Shown: one piece after another, positions 24,944-33,396 of the stretch | Position numbering within the stretch: position 1 is the stretch's first letter | Layout: each line of letters begins with the position of its first letter | Assembly (NCBI GenBank): GCA_023398165.1 | Contig: JAEWSQ010000012.1 | Location: forward strand, 248,001-312,000 | Origin: Spirochaetota bacterium | Lineage (GTDB): Bacteria > Spirochaetota > Spirochaetia > Treponematales > Treponemataceae | Length of the DNA: 64,000 nt | Direction of reading: 5' to 3' | Translations under genes and position numbers: made by a program | The notes under the pieces: generated by a model | What the model saw: only the letters and a program-made list of their open reading frames with translations | What the model was told of the DNA's origin: nothing | Database searches by the model: none

Positions 24944-26143
24944 ATGAAACTTACGTATAAACATACGGTCTACGCCTGTTTTACAGGCTACATAGTCCAG
25001 GCAATTATCAATAATTTTGCACCCCTCCTTTTTCTTACCTTTCAACGAATGTATGATATACCGCTTGCAAAAATTACCTTATTAATAACACTCAATTTCT
25101 CTGTTCAGCTTATTACCGATCTTATCTGTCCCCTGTTTATTGATAAAATCGGCTACCGTCTTTCGGCCGTTCTGGCTCATGTTTTTTCAGCTGCCGGATT
25201 AATTATGCTGCCTCTTCTTCCTTCTTTTTTTACCGATCCTTCCATAGGACTCTTTATAGCAGTCATTATCTATGCAGTCGGAGGCGGCCTTTTAGAAGTC
25301 CTCATCAGTCCGATAGTTGAGGCAAGCCCCACGGATAATAAGGAAAAAGCGATGAGCCTTCTTCATTCATTTTACTGCTGGGGACATGTCGGCGTCGTTC
25401 TTATATCAACATTATTTTTTATACTGTTCGGTACTGATAATTGGATGTATCTTTCTCTTTTTTGGGCATTTGTTCCCATAGCAAATATTTTTCTCTTTAT
25501 GAAAGTTCCGGTAAACCATCTTATAGCAGACGGAGAAAAGGGCTTAAGCTTGAAAGAGCTTTTTAAAACAAAGGCATTCTGGCTTCTCATTGTTCTCATG
25601 GTGTGCGCCGGAGCAAGCGAGCAGGGTGTTAGCCAGTGGGCATCTGTCTTTGCAGAGAGAGGCCTGGGGGTCAGTAAAACTGCCGGCGACCTTGCAGGCC
25701 CTACATTGTTTGCCCTCATGATGGGACTTTCACGTCTTTATTACGGAAAGAACGGTGAAAAAATTAATCTTGGTCTCTTTATGAAATTGAGCGTCTGTTT
25801 ATGCATCGGCTCTTACTTAATAATATCATTTTCTCCATTTCCCTTTCTCGGCTTCATCGGCTGCGCACTGTGCGGTTTATCAGTAGGGATCCTCTGGCCG
25901 GGAACCTTCAGTTCCGCCTCAAAACTCATAAAAAACGGCGGAACTGCTATGTTTGCTTTTCTGGCCTTAGCAGGAGACCTGGGCTGCGGCGGAGGGCCCA
26001 CCCTTGTCGGCCTCGTTTCAAGTGCTTCAGGAGGGAATTTAAATACCGGTATTCTTGCAGGCCTTGCCTTCCCGGTTCTGCTCATAATTCTTCTTATTGC
26101 AGCAGGAAAGAGAAAATCTATTCAGAAGGAAATTCTGAATTGA
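24944..26143 (+). CDS. MFS transporter
   Basis: 399 aa with about twelve membrane segments, in the sugar-porter/FucP-YbjJ-like branch: 'YACFTGYIVQAIINNF', 'LIDKIGYRLSAVL'-type loop at 'CPLFIDKIGYRLS', and a symmetrical second half with 'GGTAMFAFLALAGDLGCGGGP'. It likely transports a small metabolite or sugar by H+ symport; substrate unknown. A TATACA hexamer ends 5 bp before ATG 24944 and only AAGG lies just upstream, so the 5' UTR may be very short. It stands alone between the small ORF and the ATPase gene. Confidence 0.88.
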   Translation: MKLTYKHTVYACFTGYIVQAIINNFAPLLFLTFQRMYDIPLAKITLLITLNFSVQLITDLICPLFIDKIGYRLSAVLAHVFSAAGLIMLPLLPSFFTDPSIGLFIAVIIYAVGGGLLEVLISPIVEASPTDNKEKAMSLLHSFYCWGHVGVVLISTLFFILFGTDNWMYLSLFWAFVPIANIFLFMKVPVNHLIADGEKGLSLKELFKTKAFWLLIVLMVCAGASEQGVSQWASVFAERGLGVSKTAGDLAGPTLFALMMGLSRLYYGKNGEKINLGLFMKLSVCLCIGSYLIISFSPFPFLGFIGCALCGLSVGILWPGTFSSASKLIKNGGTAMFAFLALAGDLGCGGGPTLVGLVSSASGGNLNTGILAGLAFPVLLIILLIAAGKRKSIQKEILN

Positions 26144-26159
26144 ATAGGCCTTGTTTCCC

Positions 26160-26188
26160 TTGACTAATTAGCATGATCGCTTTATAGT
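26160..26188 (+). promoter_or_regulatory. Promoter of the DUF4143 ATPase gene
   Basis: TTGACT (26160-26165), 17-bp spacer, TATAGT (26183-26188). Predicted transcription start near 26195, about 27 nt before ATG 26222. Confidence 0.65.
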
Positions 26189-26221
26189 GGGGCAAAACAT
26201 AATAGGGGTGCGGATTATCCC

Positions 26222-27451
26222 ATGAATAAGCATGTTAAAAGACATATTGTACATGCCCTCGAAAGGTATGCGTCATCATTCCCCTCGGTTCTAGTGACGG
26301 GGGCAAGGCAGACCGGGAAGACGACATTATTGTCTGGTCTTAAAAAAGAAACCGATATTCCTTATGTCACCTTTGATGATCCGTCTGAACAGCTTTCTGC
26401 CGTAGCAGACAGTAAAACTTTTCTACTTCTTCATCCGCAGCCGGTTATTTTTGATGAAATTCAATATGTTCCTCAGTTGTTTCCGTATCTTAAAATGGCT
26501 ATAGATGCAGACAGGCATAACGGGATGTTTTATTTATCCGGCAGCCAGCAGTTTCATCTAATGAAAAATGTCAGCGAAAGTCTTGCAGGGCGTATCGGAA
26601 TCCTTCACCTGACGCCTTTTTCGCTTCGGGAACGTTTTGAAGATTCTTACACGTCTCCGTTTATTCCGTCAAAAGATTTTCTTCTTCAAAGAAAACCGTC
26701 ATGTAAACCTCTTAAACCGCTTGAGTTGTGGTCAATAATTCAAGGCGGTTCCTACCCCGAAGTGTTTGTTAACAGCATTCAAAGTCAGGATTTTTATTCT
26801 TCATATGTTAAGACCTATATTGAGCGTGATGTAAGAAATCTTACTCAAATAGGAGATGAACTTCTTTTTTTGAAATTCGTTTCTGTTACAGCCGCCCGAA
26901 CTGCTCAGCTGGTAAATTATGCTGATATTGCCCGTACCACAGGTATAAGTGAAGGTACTGCAAAAAAATGGCTTTCAGTGCTTGTGAGTTCGGGGCTAGT
27001 ATATTTACTACAGCCGTATTCTTCAAATGTAGAGAAAAGAGTTGTAAAGACACCGAAACTGTATTTTATGGATACCGGTTTAGCGGCCTATCTTACAAAG
27101 TGGCACAACAGCGGAGTGCTCATGAGCGGAGCAATGGCCGGCGCATATTTTGAAACATTTGTAATAACAGAAATACTAAAAGGCTTTTACAATAACGGGC
27201 TCGAGCCCCCTGTATACTTTTACCGCGATAAAGATAAAATCGAGATAGATCTGCTTATAGAGGATAATGGAATCCTATACCCGGTAGAAATTAAAATGAC
27301 GTCTTCTCCCTCAAAAAAAGACGCAGCTTCTTTTTCAATTCTTCAAAGAACGCATTCTGTTACAATAGCACCGGGAATTATTGTATGTACCGGCTCTTCA
27401 TTAAAGAGTACAGCACCTGATGTTCTTTCAGTCCCTGTTGAGTATCTTTAA
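26222..27451 (+). CDS. AAA ATPase of the DUF4143 family
   Basis: 409 aa. N-terminal P-loop ATPase: Walker A 'TGARQTGKTTLL', Walker B 'PVIFDEIQYV', sensor-like 'FYLSGSQQFHLM' and 'SLAGRIGILHLTPFS'. A winged-helix-like segment 'YADIARTTGISEGTAKKWL' and the C-terminal DUF4143 region 'TPKLYFMDTGLAAYL...GAYFETFVITEI' end in a restriction-like 'IEIDLLIEDNGILYPVEIKM' (D-x-(E/K) pattern). This is the AAA_14+DUF4143 architecture, very widespread, often multicopy and without an established role. Suggestions of a mobile or defence link are unproven, and no mobile element is adjacent here. Confidence 0.92.
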   Translation: MNKHVKRHIVHALERYASSFPSVLVTGARQTGKTTLLSGLKKETDIPYVTFDDPSEQLSAVADSKTFLLLHPQPVIFDEIQYVPQLFPYLKMAIDADRHNGMFYLSGSQQFHLMKNVSESLAGRIGILHLTPFSLRERFEDSYTSPFIPSKDFLLQRKPSCKPLKPLELWSIIQGGSYPEVFVNSIQSQDFYSSYVKTYIERDVRNLTQIGDELLFLKFVSVTAARTAQLVNYADIARTTGISEGTAKKWLSVLVSSGLVYLLQPYSSNVEKRVVKTPKLYFMDTGLAAYLTKWHNSGVLMSGAMAGAYFETFVITEILKGFYNNGLEPPVYFYRDKDKIEIDLLIEDNGILYPVEIKMTSSPSKKDAASFSILQRTHSVTIAPGIIVCTGSSLKSTAPDVLSVPVEYL

Positions 27452-27492
27452 TTATCATAAAACGCTTGATGAATTATTCTGGGAGGAGAGTT

Positions 27493-27984
27493 ATGAGGAA
27501 TGACATAACTGCACTAACAAAGGCTATGATTGTCTATAATGGAAGCGATGTACGGCGCATCAATCATGCGATCAAAGTATTTTCGTTTGCCTCTTTTATT
27601 GCACATTCCGAGGCCTGCACAGAACAGGAGATCTTTATAATTGAGGCTGCTTCTCTATTGCATGACATAGGCATTCATAATGCGGAAAAAAAATACAATT
27701 CCTGCTCAGGTACGTATCAGGAACTTGAAGGACCTCCTGTTGCAAGAGAGCTCCTTGTTCCACTGTCATTAAGAGATTCCGTTTTAGAACGGATTCTCTT
27801 TCTTGTCGGCCATCACCATACTTACAGCGCGGTTGACGGAATAGATTATCAAATACTCATAGAAGCAGATTTTATAGTAAACATCTTTGAAGATGACATG
27901 GATAGAGATCAGATTTCTTCTGTAAAGAAAAACCTGTTTAAAACAAAAAGCGCTCTTGAACTGCTTGAGTCTTTATATGTATAA
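27493..27984 (+). CDS. HD-domain protein
   Basis: 163 aa. 'INHAIKVFSFASFIAHSE' provides the first His, 'ASLLHDIGIHNAEKK' the HD pair, 'VGHHHTY' additional metal-binding His residues, and 'LIEADFIVNIFED' the last Asp, giving the complete HD phosphohydrolase metal site. Single-domain members hydrolyse phosphate esters of nucleotides; the substrate is not identified. ATG 27493 has GGGAGGAG at 27481-27488, which is much better than the upstream in-frame TTG 27466. It lies 41 bp after the ATPase and 8 bp before the ferredoxin gene, likely one transcript. Confidence 0.85.
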   Translation: MRNDITALTKAMIVYNGSDVRRINHAIKVFSFASFIAHSEACTEQEIFIIEAASLLHDIGIHNAEKKYNSCSGTYQELEGPPVARELLVPLSLRDSVLERILFLVGHHHTYSAVDGIDYQILIEADFIVNIFEDDMDRDQISSVKKNLFKTKSALELLESLYV

Positions 27985-27992
27985 ATAATGCT

Positions 27993-29087
27993 ATGAAAAA
28001 TACCAAATCTCCGATTAAGCCTAAGACTGCGGTAAATCTGCTAAAGTTTCTGCTGGGTTTTTACATTGTTTTATGTCTTGCCGTCGCTTTTCTTAATTTC
28101 GCCGTTGCAGAAAAAACGGATGCGGAAACGGCTCACGTAATACATAAACTCTATGAATTTTTCGAGAATGAACTGAAGACCCTGCTCATTATCGTGTGTT
28201 CGGTATTGTCGTTATCTGCTTTTCCAAATATAGCGAAGAAGAAACTTTATAAACTGAATCTTTTAGGTTTTATCTGCAGCGCCCTCGTCATTCATATTTT
28301 CCTTCCTTTGATTACCGGAAACCGGGAAATTTACTACACTGCCATGCCTCTGCCCTGGGCAACGACCGGGCTCCAGCTGATGGCGTATGATTCCTCTTTT
28401 TATGTACGGCACATTCCCTTGTGGGGACTCTCCGGCATCAGCGCTGCGGTGGTTTTTTTTATAGTGATGAATATCTTTGTTACCATTGCCACGCTTCTGT
28501 TCGGCCGCCGTGTTCAGTGTTCAATGCTTTGTCTCATGAACGGTTTTGCTTCTGAAATATGGTCGGCAGCCTTTCCGCTTGCGGGAAAAAAGAAGAAGCC
28601 CTCCGTCTCTATGAAAAAGGGTTTAAACGTCTTTAGGCTGATAATGTTTACCGTATCTGCTTCGCTGTCTGTAATCTGGCTTTTATACATAGGCGGTATT
28701 AGGCCTTTTGAAAATATGGACAGCATCGCTCAATTTGAAGTCTTTAAGTATTTATCGGTAGAGCTTATGGCTGCTATGGTTTTCTGGGTTTTTTGGACCG
28801 GGCGCGGGTACTGCCACTACTGCCCGCTCGGAACATTCCTGTCTTTTATTGCAAAGCTTGGAAAACAGCGTATTACAACTGATATAGCATCCTGTACCGG
28901 CTGCGGCGCCTGTACTTCTGTTTGCCCTATGTCCATAGATGTAGCCTCTCATGCAAAAAAGAAGGAGCCTGTAACAGACAGTCTTTGCGTCGGCTGCGGT
29001 CACTGCGTTGATGCATGTCCAGTGCATACTTTAAAATATGAAACAAGTTTTATCCAAAAAGTAAACAGGACTTGTACGTTTGTATGA
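27993..29087 (+). CDS. NapH-like membrane polyferredoxin
   Basis: 364 aa. Five to six membrane segments (~15-35, 63-80, 88-105, 143-168, 215-233, 250-267), each half followed by a cysteine motif: 'GRRVQCSMLCLMNG' and 'GYCHYCPLG', as in NapH/CcoG/RnfB-type quinol-linked proteins. Two soluble [4Fe-4S] ferredoxin motifs follow: 'CTGCGACTSVCPMS' and 'CVGCGHCVDACPV'. It probably passes electrons between the membrane quinone pool or a membrane site and a soluble or extracytoplasmic acceptor. No nap or nos operon is present, so the partner is unknown. No good Shine-Dalgarno precedes ATG 27993; TATAAA lies 13 nt upstream. Confidence 0.88.
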   Translation: MKNTKSPIKPKTAVNLLKFLLGFYIVLCLAVAFLNFAVAEKTDAETAHVIHKLYEFFENELKTLLIIVCSVLSLSAFPNIAKKKLYKLNLLGFICSALVIHIFLPLITGNREIYYTAMPLPWATTGLQLMAYDSSFYVRHIPLWGLSGISAAVVFFIVMNIFVTIATLLFGRRVQCSMLCLMNGFASEIWSAAFPLAGKKKKPSVSMKKGLNVFRLIMFTVSASLSVIWLLYIGGIRPFENMDSIAQFEVFKYLSVELMAAMVFWVFWTGRGYCHYCPLGTFLSFIAKLGKQRITTDIASCTGCGACTSVCPMSIDVASHAKKKEPVTDSLCVGCGHCVDACPVHTLKYETSFIQKVNRTCTFV

Positions 29088-29143
29088 GAAGGTTTATCAG
29101 CTGGAAAAAGGCGGGTTCTGTTTTTTCGTAATGGATTAACTAT

Positions 29144-30295
29144 ATGAAATTATTGAAGTTCTATCTTTTTTCTCTTTTTGAAGGTTTCGTTCCTGTATAT
29201 CCTGTATACTTGATTATGTTTTCTCAGCGCGGCTTCAGCCTCATGGATGTGTCGCTGTTGATGATGTTCTGGGCTCTTCCTGTTGTCATTCTCGAACTGC
29301 CTACCGGTTTTCTTGCAGATTATTGGAGCAAGAAGAAAATGCTTGTCATAGGCATGCTTTTAAAAGCACTCGGTTTTTTTCTCTGGCTAATAAACGGTTC
29401 TTTTTTGTTTGCTGTCCTCGGTTTTTTCTGCTGGGCGGTTCAGGAATCATTCTGTTCCGGTTCACGTCAGGCTCTCCTGTATGAGGCTGTTATTCATGAG
29501 AAGGCTGCTGTCAGTTATGAAAAGGCAGCCGGTACCTGCAGCATGATAGAGATGACAGGGATTGCACTTGCCATGATATTTGGCGGCATTCTATTTTCGT
29601 ATTCTCCCCCGCTTACACTCATTGCATCTTCAGCCGCCGCTCTAATTTGTGCTCTTACCGCATTATCTATAAAAGAATACAAGAGCACCGGGGTAGACAA
29701 GGGAAGTCTTAAAGATTTTATCAAGTCAATCCTTACTCTTATAAAAGAAAAACCTGCTTTACTTACCATTCTTGCAGCCTCCGGTCTTTCAGGAGGGGCT
29801 TACGGCCTCGTTGATGAATACGACGGCCTGTGGGCACATGAGAATTATGTAATTCCTCTTGCATTCATCGGCGTGTGGAGTGCAATAAGGTTCGGCGTGC
29901 AGGGTTTGGGCAGTTTTTTTGCACAACGATTCAGTTTAGACTCTGCTGATAAGGCAAAGAAAAAAAAGATAATCGCTTTTCTATTTACAGGGGGAATCAT
30001 TTTCGCGCTTACTGTTTTCTTTCCGCCTGCCGCTGGCATCCCTCTTTATTTTTTATGGTACGGCCTCATGGCTCTTTTTTCTGTTGTTCTTGAAGCGGAA
30101 CTCCAGAGGCTTGTTACAAGCGGTGTACGTTCTACTATGCTATCTCTTTCATCATTCATTGTAACGCTATCGGCCTTTATTCTTGCACCTCTGTTCGGTC
30201 TTGTTTCAGAAACCTTTGATCTGGGCGGCATTATTGTGCTGACAGGGTTAGTCTCTATTTTAGGTGCGGTTCCATTACTAGTAAGAAGCAAATAA
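29144..30295 (+). CDS. MFS transporter
   Basis: 383 aa with about twelve membrane segments. The loop 'LPTGFLADYWSKKKMLVIG' is the MFS loop 2-3 signature (G-x-L-a-D-r-x-s-r-k). The N-terminal pattern resembles drug-efflux or small-metabolite antiporters. It lies 56 bp after the ferredoxin gene with no clear ribosome binding site before ATG 29144. Unrelated in sequence to the MFS protein at 24944. Substrate unknown. Confidence 0.87.
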   Translation: MKLLKFYLFSLFEGFVPVYPVYLIMFSQRGFSLMDVSLLMMFWALPVVILELPTGFLADYWSKKKMLVIGMLLKALGFFLWLINGSFLFAVLGFFCWAVQESFCSGSRQALLYEAVIHEKAAVSYEKAAGTCSMIEMTGIALAMIFGGILFSYSPPLTLIASSAAALICALTALSIKEYKSTGVDKGSLKDFIKSILTLIKEKPALLTILAASGLSGGAYGLVDEYDGLWAHENYVIPLAFIGVWSAIRFGVQGLGSFFAQRFSLDSADKAKKKKIIAFLFTGGIIFALTVFFPPAAGIPLYFLWYGLMALFSVVLEAELQRLVTSGVRSTMLSLSSFIVTLSAFILAPLFGLVSETFDLGGIIVLTGLVSILGAVPLLVRSK

Positions 30296-30376
30296 AATTT
30301 GTTAATACTGCTGCTATGTGATACAGTATGTTATACGTATTCGGCAGTGAGCCGTGCCGGACAGGAGTTTCATCGT

Positions 30377-31669
30377 ATGAAAAAAACTATAGCAGTTGGT
30401 ATTCTCCTACTCTCAATAGGAGTTTCTGTATTTTCCCAAGATATCTTTACGCAGCTTTCACAAAAAACGGTGATTGATTTACAGTCCGGCACCGGTTCAG
30501 ATACCGGAGTTCTCTTAGATGCATATGCAAAGGTGTATCCTGCACTCAAAGGGAAGGAAGCTGTCGCGCAAAAAGTTGTAAATCTAGCATCCTTAAAAAA
30601 GAATGCCTCTCCGCGGGACGTGATGGCAGAAATTTCAAGTATTTGCGAAGTAATGAATAAGGGGAAATTTAATAACAGTATAGACGGGCTGCTTTCGACA
30701 ACGCTTGCGTACACATGGGAATTAATGGCGTTAAAGATTAGAGAAGAGGAATTTGCAAAGGCTTCTTCCTATATTGAAAAGGTAAAGAGTATTCAATCGC
30801 TTATGAAAGAGGCAAAAACTACTGATCAAATAAAAGCGGCATTGTCCCAATATGCAGAATTAGGGCAGCAGGCTAAAAAAGAAGGGTACGTATCTACATC
30901 AGCTGATATTTTTAACGGTCTGGTTCAGATTAAAGAGCAGCTGAAAACCGTGTCAGGGTCAGATTATATTGCAGCCGCACAGGCGCTTCTCGATGAAGGT
31001 TTTTTTTATGATCATGCGTTCAGTTTTATATACAAGGCTAAGAAGTATGCAGAGACGGAAGACGAAGCAAAACTGATGATTTCATCATTCGATCCGAAAA
31101 AGAGATCTCTTGCATCCAGAATAATATACGGCAAATCATATTATTACTGGCTTTGGGCGAATACTGTTACTTCAGCTTCAATAGAAGACCGTTCGTCGGC
31201 GCTTATTTACTATTCAAACGGTTCGGACCGTGCGCTGTCTCTTGAATATCAGGCGGCTTATGAGGCTTCCTATGCCCGCGGTTTATATGAATGGATAATG
31301 CTGAAATACACTTCCGATGACGATGAATATTTTTCATACCTTAATGCATCTGCTTTTGCGATACAGGGGGCTATTGCAACGGATCCCCAAAATATAGATA
31401 TTCTCATGGATTGCTGTATAATTTGCTTTAAAATCGGGTTCCATAAAATAGTCGCCGATGCGGCGGATACACTGATAGCAGCAGGTGCCGATAATGCGGG
31501 AATACGGTACTACCGCGGCATTTCCTTTTATATGTACAGTCTTAAAAATAGTATTTTTTACCGTAAAGAGGACGCTTTAACCGATTTAAATATGGTTCTC
31601 TCTGCATCGCCGGAGATTGGAAACCGTGAAATTATTGAGGAAGCAATAAAGTACTATAAGGAAAATTAA
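30377..31669 (+). CDS. Exported helical protein, unknown function
   Basis: About 430 aa. I chose ATG 30377 because AGGAG is 9 nt upstream and a clean signal peptide follows ('KKTIAVGILLLSIGVSVFSQ'); the frame is open upstream without a better start. The mature protein is almost entirely helical with repeated A/L/Y-spaced segments, for example 'AIQGAIATDPQNIDILMDCC' and 'DAADTLIAAGADNAGIRYYR', suggesting TPR-like repeats in the periplasm. No enzyme motif is visible. It may be a scaffold or periplasmic binding partner; similar spirochaete proteins are common but uncharacterised. It is convergent with the DHCR24-like gene (14 bp apart). Confidence 0.7.
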   Translation: MKKTIAVGILLLSIGVSVFSQDIFTQLSQKTVIDLQSGTGSDTGVLLDAYAKVYPALKGKEAVAQKVVNLASLKKNASPRDVMAEISSICEVMNKGKFNNSIDGLLSTTLAYTWELMALKIREEEFAKASSYIEKVKSIQSLMKEAKTTDQIKAALSQYAELGQQAKKEGYVSTSADIFNGLVQIKEQLKTVSGSDYIAAAQALLDEGFFYDHAFSFIYKAKKYAETEDEAKLMISSFDPKKRSLASRIIYGKSYYYWLWANTVTSASIEDRSSALIYYSNGSDRALSLEYQAAYEASYARGLYEWIMLKYTSDDDEYFSYLNASAFAIQGAIATDPQNIDILMDCCIICFKIGFHKIVADAADTLIAAGADNAGIRYYRGISFYMYSLKNSIFYRKEDALTDLNMVLSASPEIGNREIIEEAIKYYKEN

Positions 31670-31683
31670 ACACCCCGGCGGTT

Positions 31684-33285
31684 TTACCCTTCCTGTAGAG
31701 CCTCGTTGTATGCTTCTTCCATAAGTTCCATGGGGTCAAGCTCAGGCTTTACCTTGTCGTAGATCGTTGGAAAGACTCCGTCGGCCTTGTATTTTTTACG
31801 CATTTCTTTCCAAAGTCCGTGATCGAACATGGTATGGAATTCTTCCTCTGTGGTAAAAATATCGACGTAGGTGTGCAGAAAGCCGCCGAAGGAGGAAATC
31901 ATCGCTTCAATTTCCCGAACCTTGTCGACGGTACGGTAGACTTTATCCCCGTTGCGCACGGCCTTCGGAAATCCGTAGATACCGAGGTTAAAATACATTT
32001 TTTCACGGATTTTCCCGTCCCACTCTTTTCCGTGTTCACCCGGATGTCTTACCATTCCGCCGTAATCAAAAACTTTACACGGATACACTAAAAGCGGATA
32101 AATCTCAAACTCACTGTCGAGGTGTACTAAAAGTTTTTGTAAGTGTTCAGACGGAAATCCTATGTCCTGATACACCTGTTTAAGAATTGCTCTGTTCCGC
32201 TCTTCCTGAGGGCGGGAGCCTTTAAGAAGACTCATGTTCGGAGGAAGCATCCAGCCCAAAAAAGCACGGTACAGCGGATGGTTTGCGTGCGGTATAATTT
32301 TCCCCATGGTCATGCACATGCTTCTGTCATGTCTCATAAGATATTCAGCATTCGGTACAAGCTCCGAATACGTATTTCCCTCTCCAAGACGAAGCATGCT
32401 TTCAACATGTTTATAAAAGAATGGTTTATACCAAAAATTTAGATTATTTACTCTTTTGGGTTGTGATTCCATCGAATGTACTCTATATCCTTCAATTATA
32501 ACCGCTTTATCTTTAGCAAAAATCTGTCCTTCAAGATAATCGCAGGGAGTTTCTGCTTGTAAAAGTTTTGTATGCTCTTTGCAGTACTCATCAAGATCGT
32601 AAAAGGGACGGTAGACAAGTTTTACATATTTCGGGGCTTTTTGAATGGAAAGCTCTACTGCAGTTAAAAAGCCCAGAGTTCCGTGGCTCCAGGGAATTGC
32701 ACGGAACAGATCCTCATTTTCTCCGCCCCGTACTGCTTTAATCACTTTTCCCTCTGCACAAACCAATTCATATGACTGAACAATATCGCTCATGAGGCCG
32801 TATTTGTGGGAACTTGTGGTCATTCCAAGAGCTAAAACAAGCCCTCCGATAGTAGCCTTTTTCATCTCGATTGCGGTTGTAAGTTCGTATCCGCGCTTAT
32901 CAAGGAATTTTACAAGATCGCCTATAGTTGTGAAGGGTTCAACAGTAACAGTCATTTTATCTACATTTATTTCTAAAATGGTTCGTAATCCGCGGACAGC
33001 AACCTTTTTTGAACCTTTTTTATCCGAGGCGCGCACATTCAGCGAGCTGTTTGATTTTCTGTCAGTACGGAGTATATTGCCTGTTTCAGCATTATAATTG
33101 TGTTCCACATCGGCCCGTATGCGTTCTACTCTCAGGTTATGGTCAGCGGGGTCAGGACTGGTAAGGAAAGAGATTAGTGATTCTGCCGCAGATACGATTT
33201 TCCCTATTGGAATTATTAGAGAAAGTAAAAGAAATTCGCGGTGATCGTCGATCCAAAGTTCTACTGCAGATTTTTTTCGGCTCAT
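31684..33285 (-). CDS. FAD-linked oxidoreductase homologous to DHCR24/DIMINUTO (delta24-sterol reductase)
   Basis: 533 aa from ATG 33285 (GGAG 6 nt upstream); the frame extends upstream to ATG 33366, which would add a hydrophobic 28-aa N-terminus but has no ribosome binding site. An N-terminal FAD_binding_4 domain ('ILEINVDKMTVTVEPFTTIG', 'ATIGGLVLALG') is followed by a long C-terminal domain. The whole chain follows human DHCR24 as I recall it: 'SSHKYGLMSDIVQSYELV', 'IPWSHGTLGFL', 'KPFFYKHVE', 'FLGWMLPPNMSLLK', 'EIYPLLVYPC', 'GIYGFPK' and 'TMFDHGLW'. Eukaryotic members reduce the side-chain C24 double bond of sterols with FAD/NADPH. No sterol or hopanoid genes are in the window, so the bacterial substrate is unknown, perhaps an isoprenoid or lipid. 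Confidence 0.85.
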   Translation of the reverse strand: MSRKKSAVELWIDDHREFLLLSLIIPIGKIVSAAESLISFLTSPDPADHNLRVERIRADVEHNYNAETGNILRTDRKSNSSLNVRASDKKGSKKVAVRGLRTILEINVDKMTVTVEPFTTIGDLVKFLDKRGYELTTAIEMKKATIGGLVLALGMTTSSHKYGLMSDIVQSYELVCAEGKVIKAVRGGENEDLFRAIPWSHGTLGFLTAVELSIQKAPKYVKLVYRPFYDLDEYCKEHTKLLQAETPCDYLEGQIFAKDKAVIIEGYRVHSMESQPKRVNNLNFWYKPFFYKHVESMLRLGEGNTYSELVPNAEYLMRHDRSMCMTMGKIIPHANHPLYRAFLGWMLPPNMSLLKGSRPQEERNRAILKQVYQDIGFPSEHLQKLLVHLDSEFEIYPLLVYPCKVFDYGGMVRHPGEHGKEWDGKIREKMYFNLGIYGFPKAVRNGDKVYRTVDKVREIEAMISSFGGFLHTYVDIFTTEEEFHTMFDHGLWKEMRKKYKADGVFPTIYDKVKPELDPMELMEEAYNEALQEG

Positions 33286-33381
33286 AGGTACTCCAAAGCA
33301 AAGGATGAACGACAGTATAGTAAAGGTTAAAATATCAGTCAACAAAGAAAAAAATAACTTCCTCATTATCTATTTATCATT

Positions 33382-33396
33382 TATACTTAACAAGTG
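33382..33396 (+). promoter_or_regulatory. -10 element directly before the GTG start of the diguanylate cyclase
   Basis: TATACT (33382-33387) begins 12 nt before GTG 33394, and no purine-rich ribosome binding site lies between. The predicted start of transcription coincides with the start codon (leaderless mRNA). The -35 region (33359-33364, TTCCTC) is poor. Confidence 0.45.

Noticed and set aside
26222..27451. Defence or mobile ATPase
   Set aside because: DUF4143 ATPases are widespread; no transposase, integrase, toxin or restriction genes lie around it.
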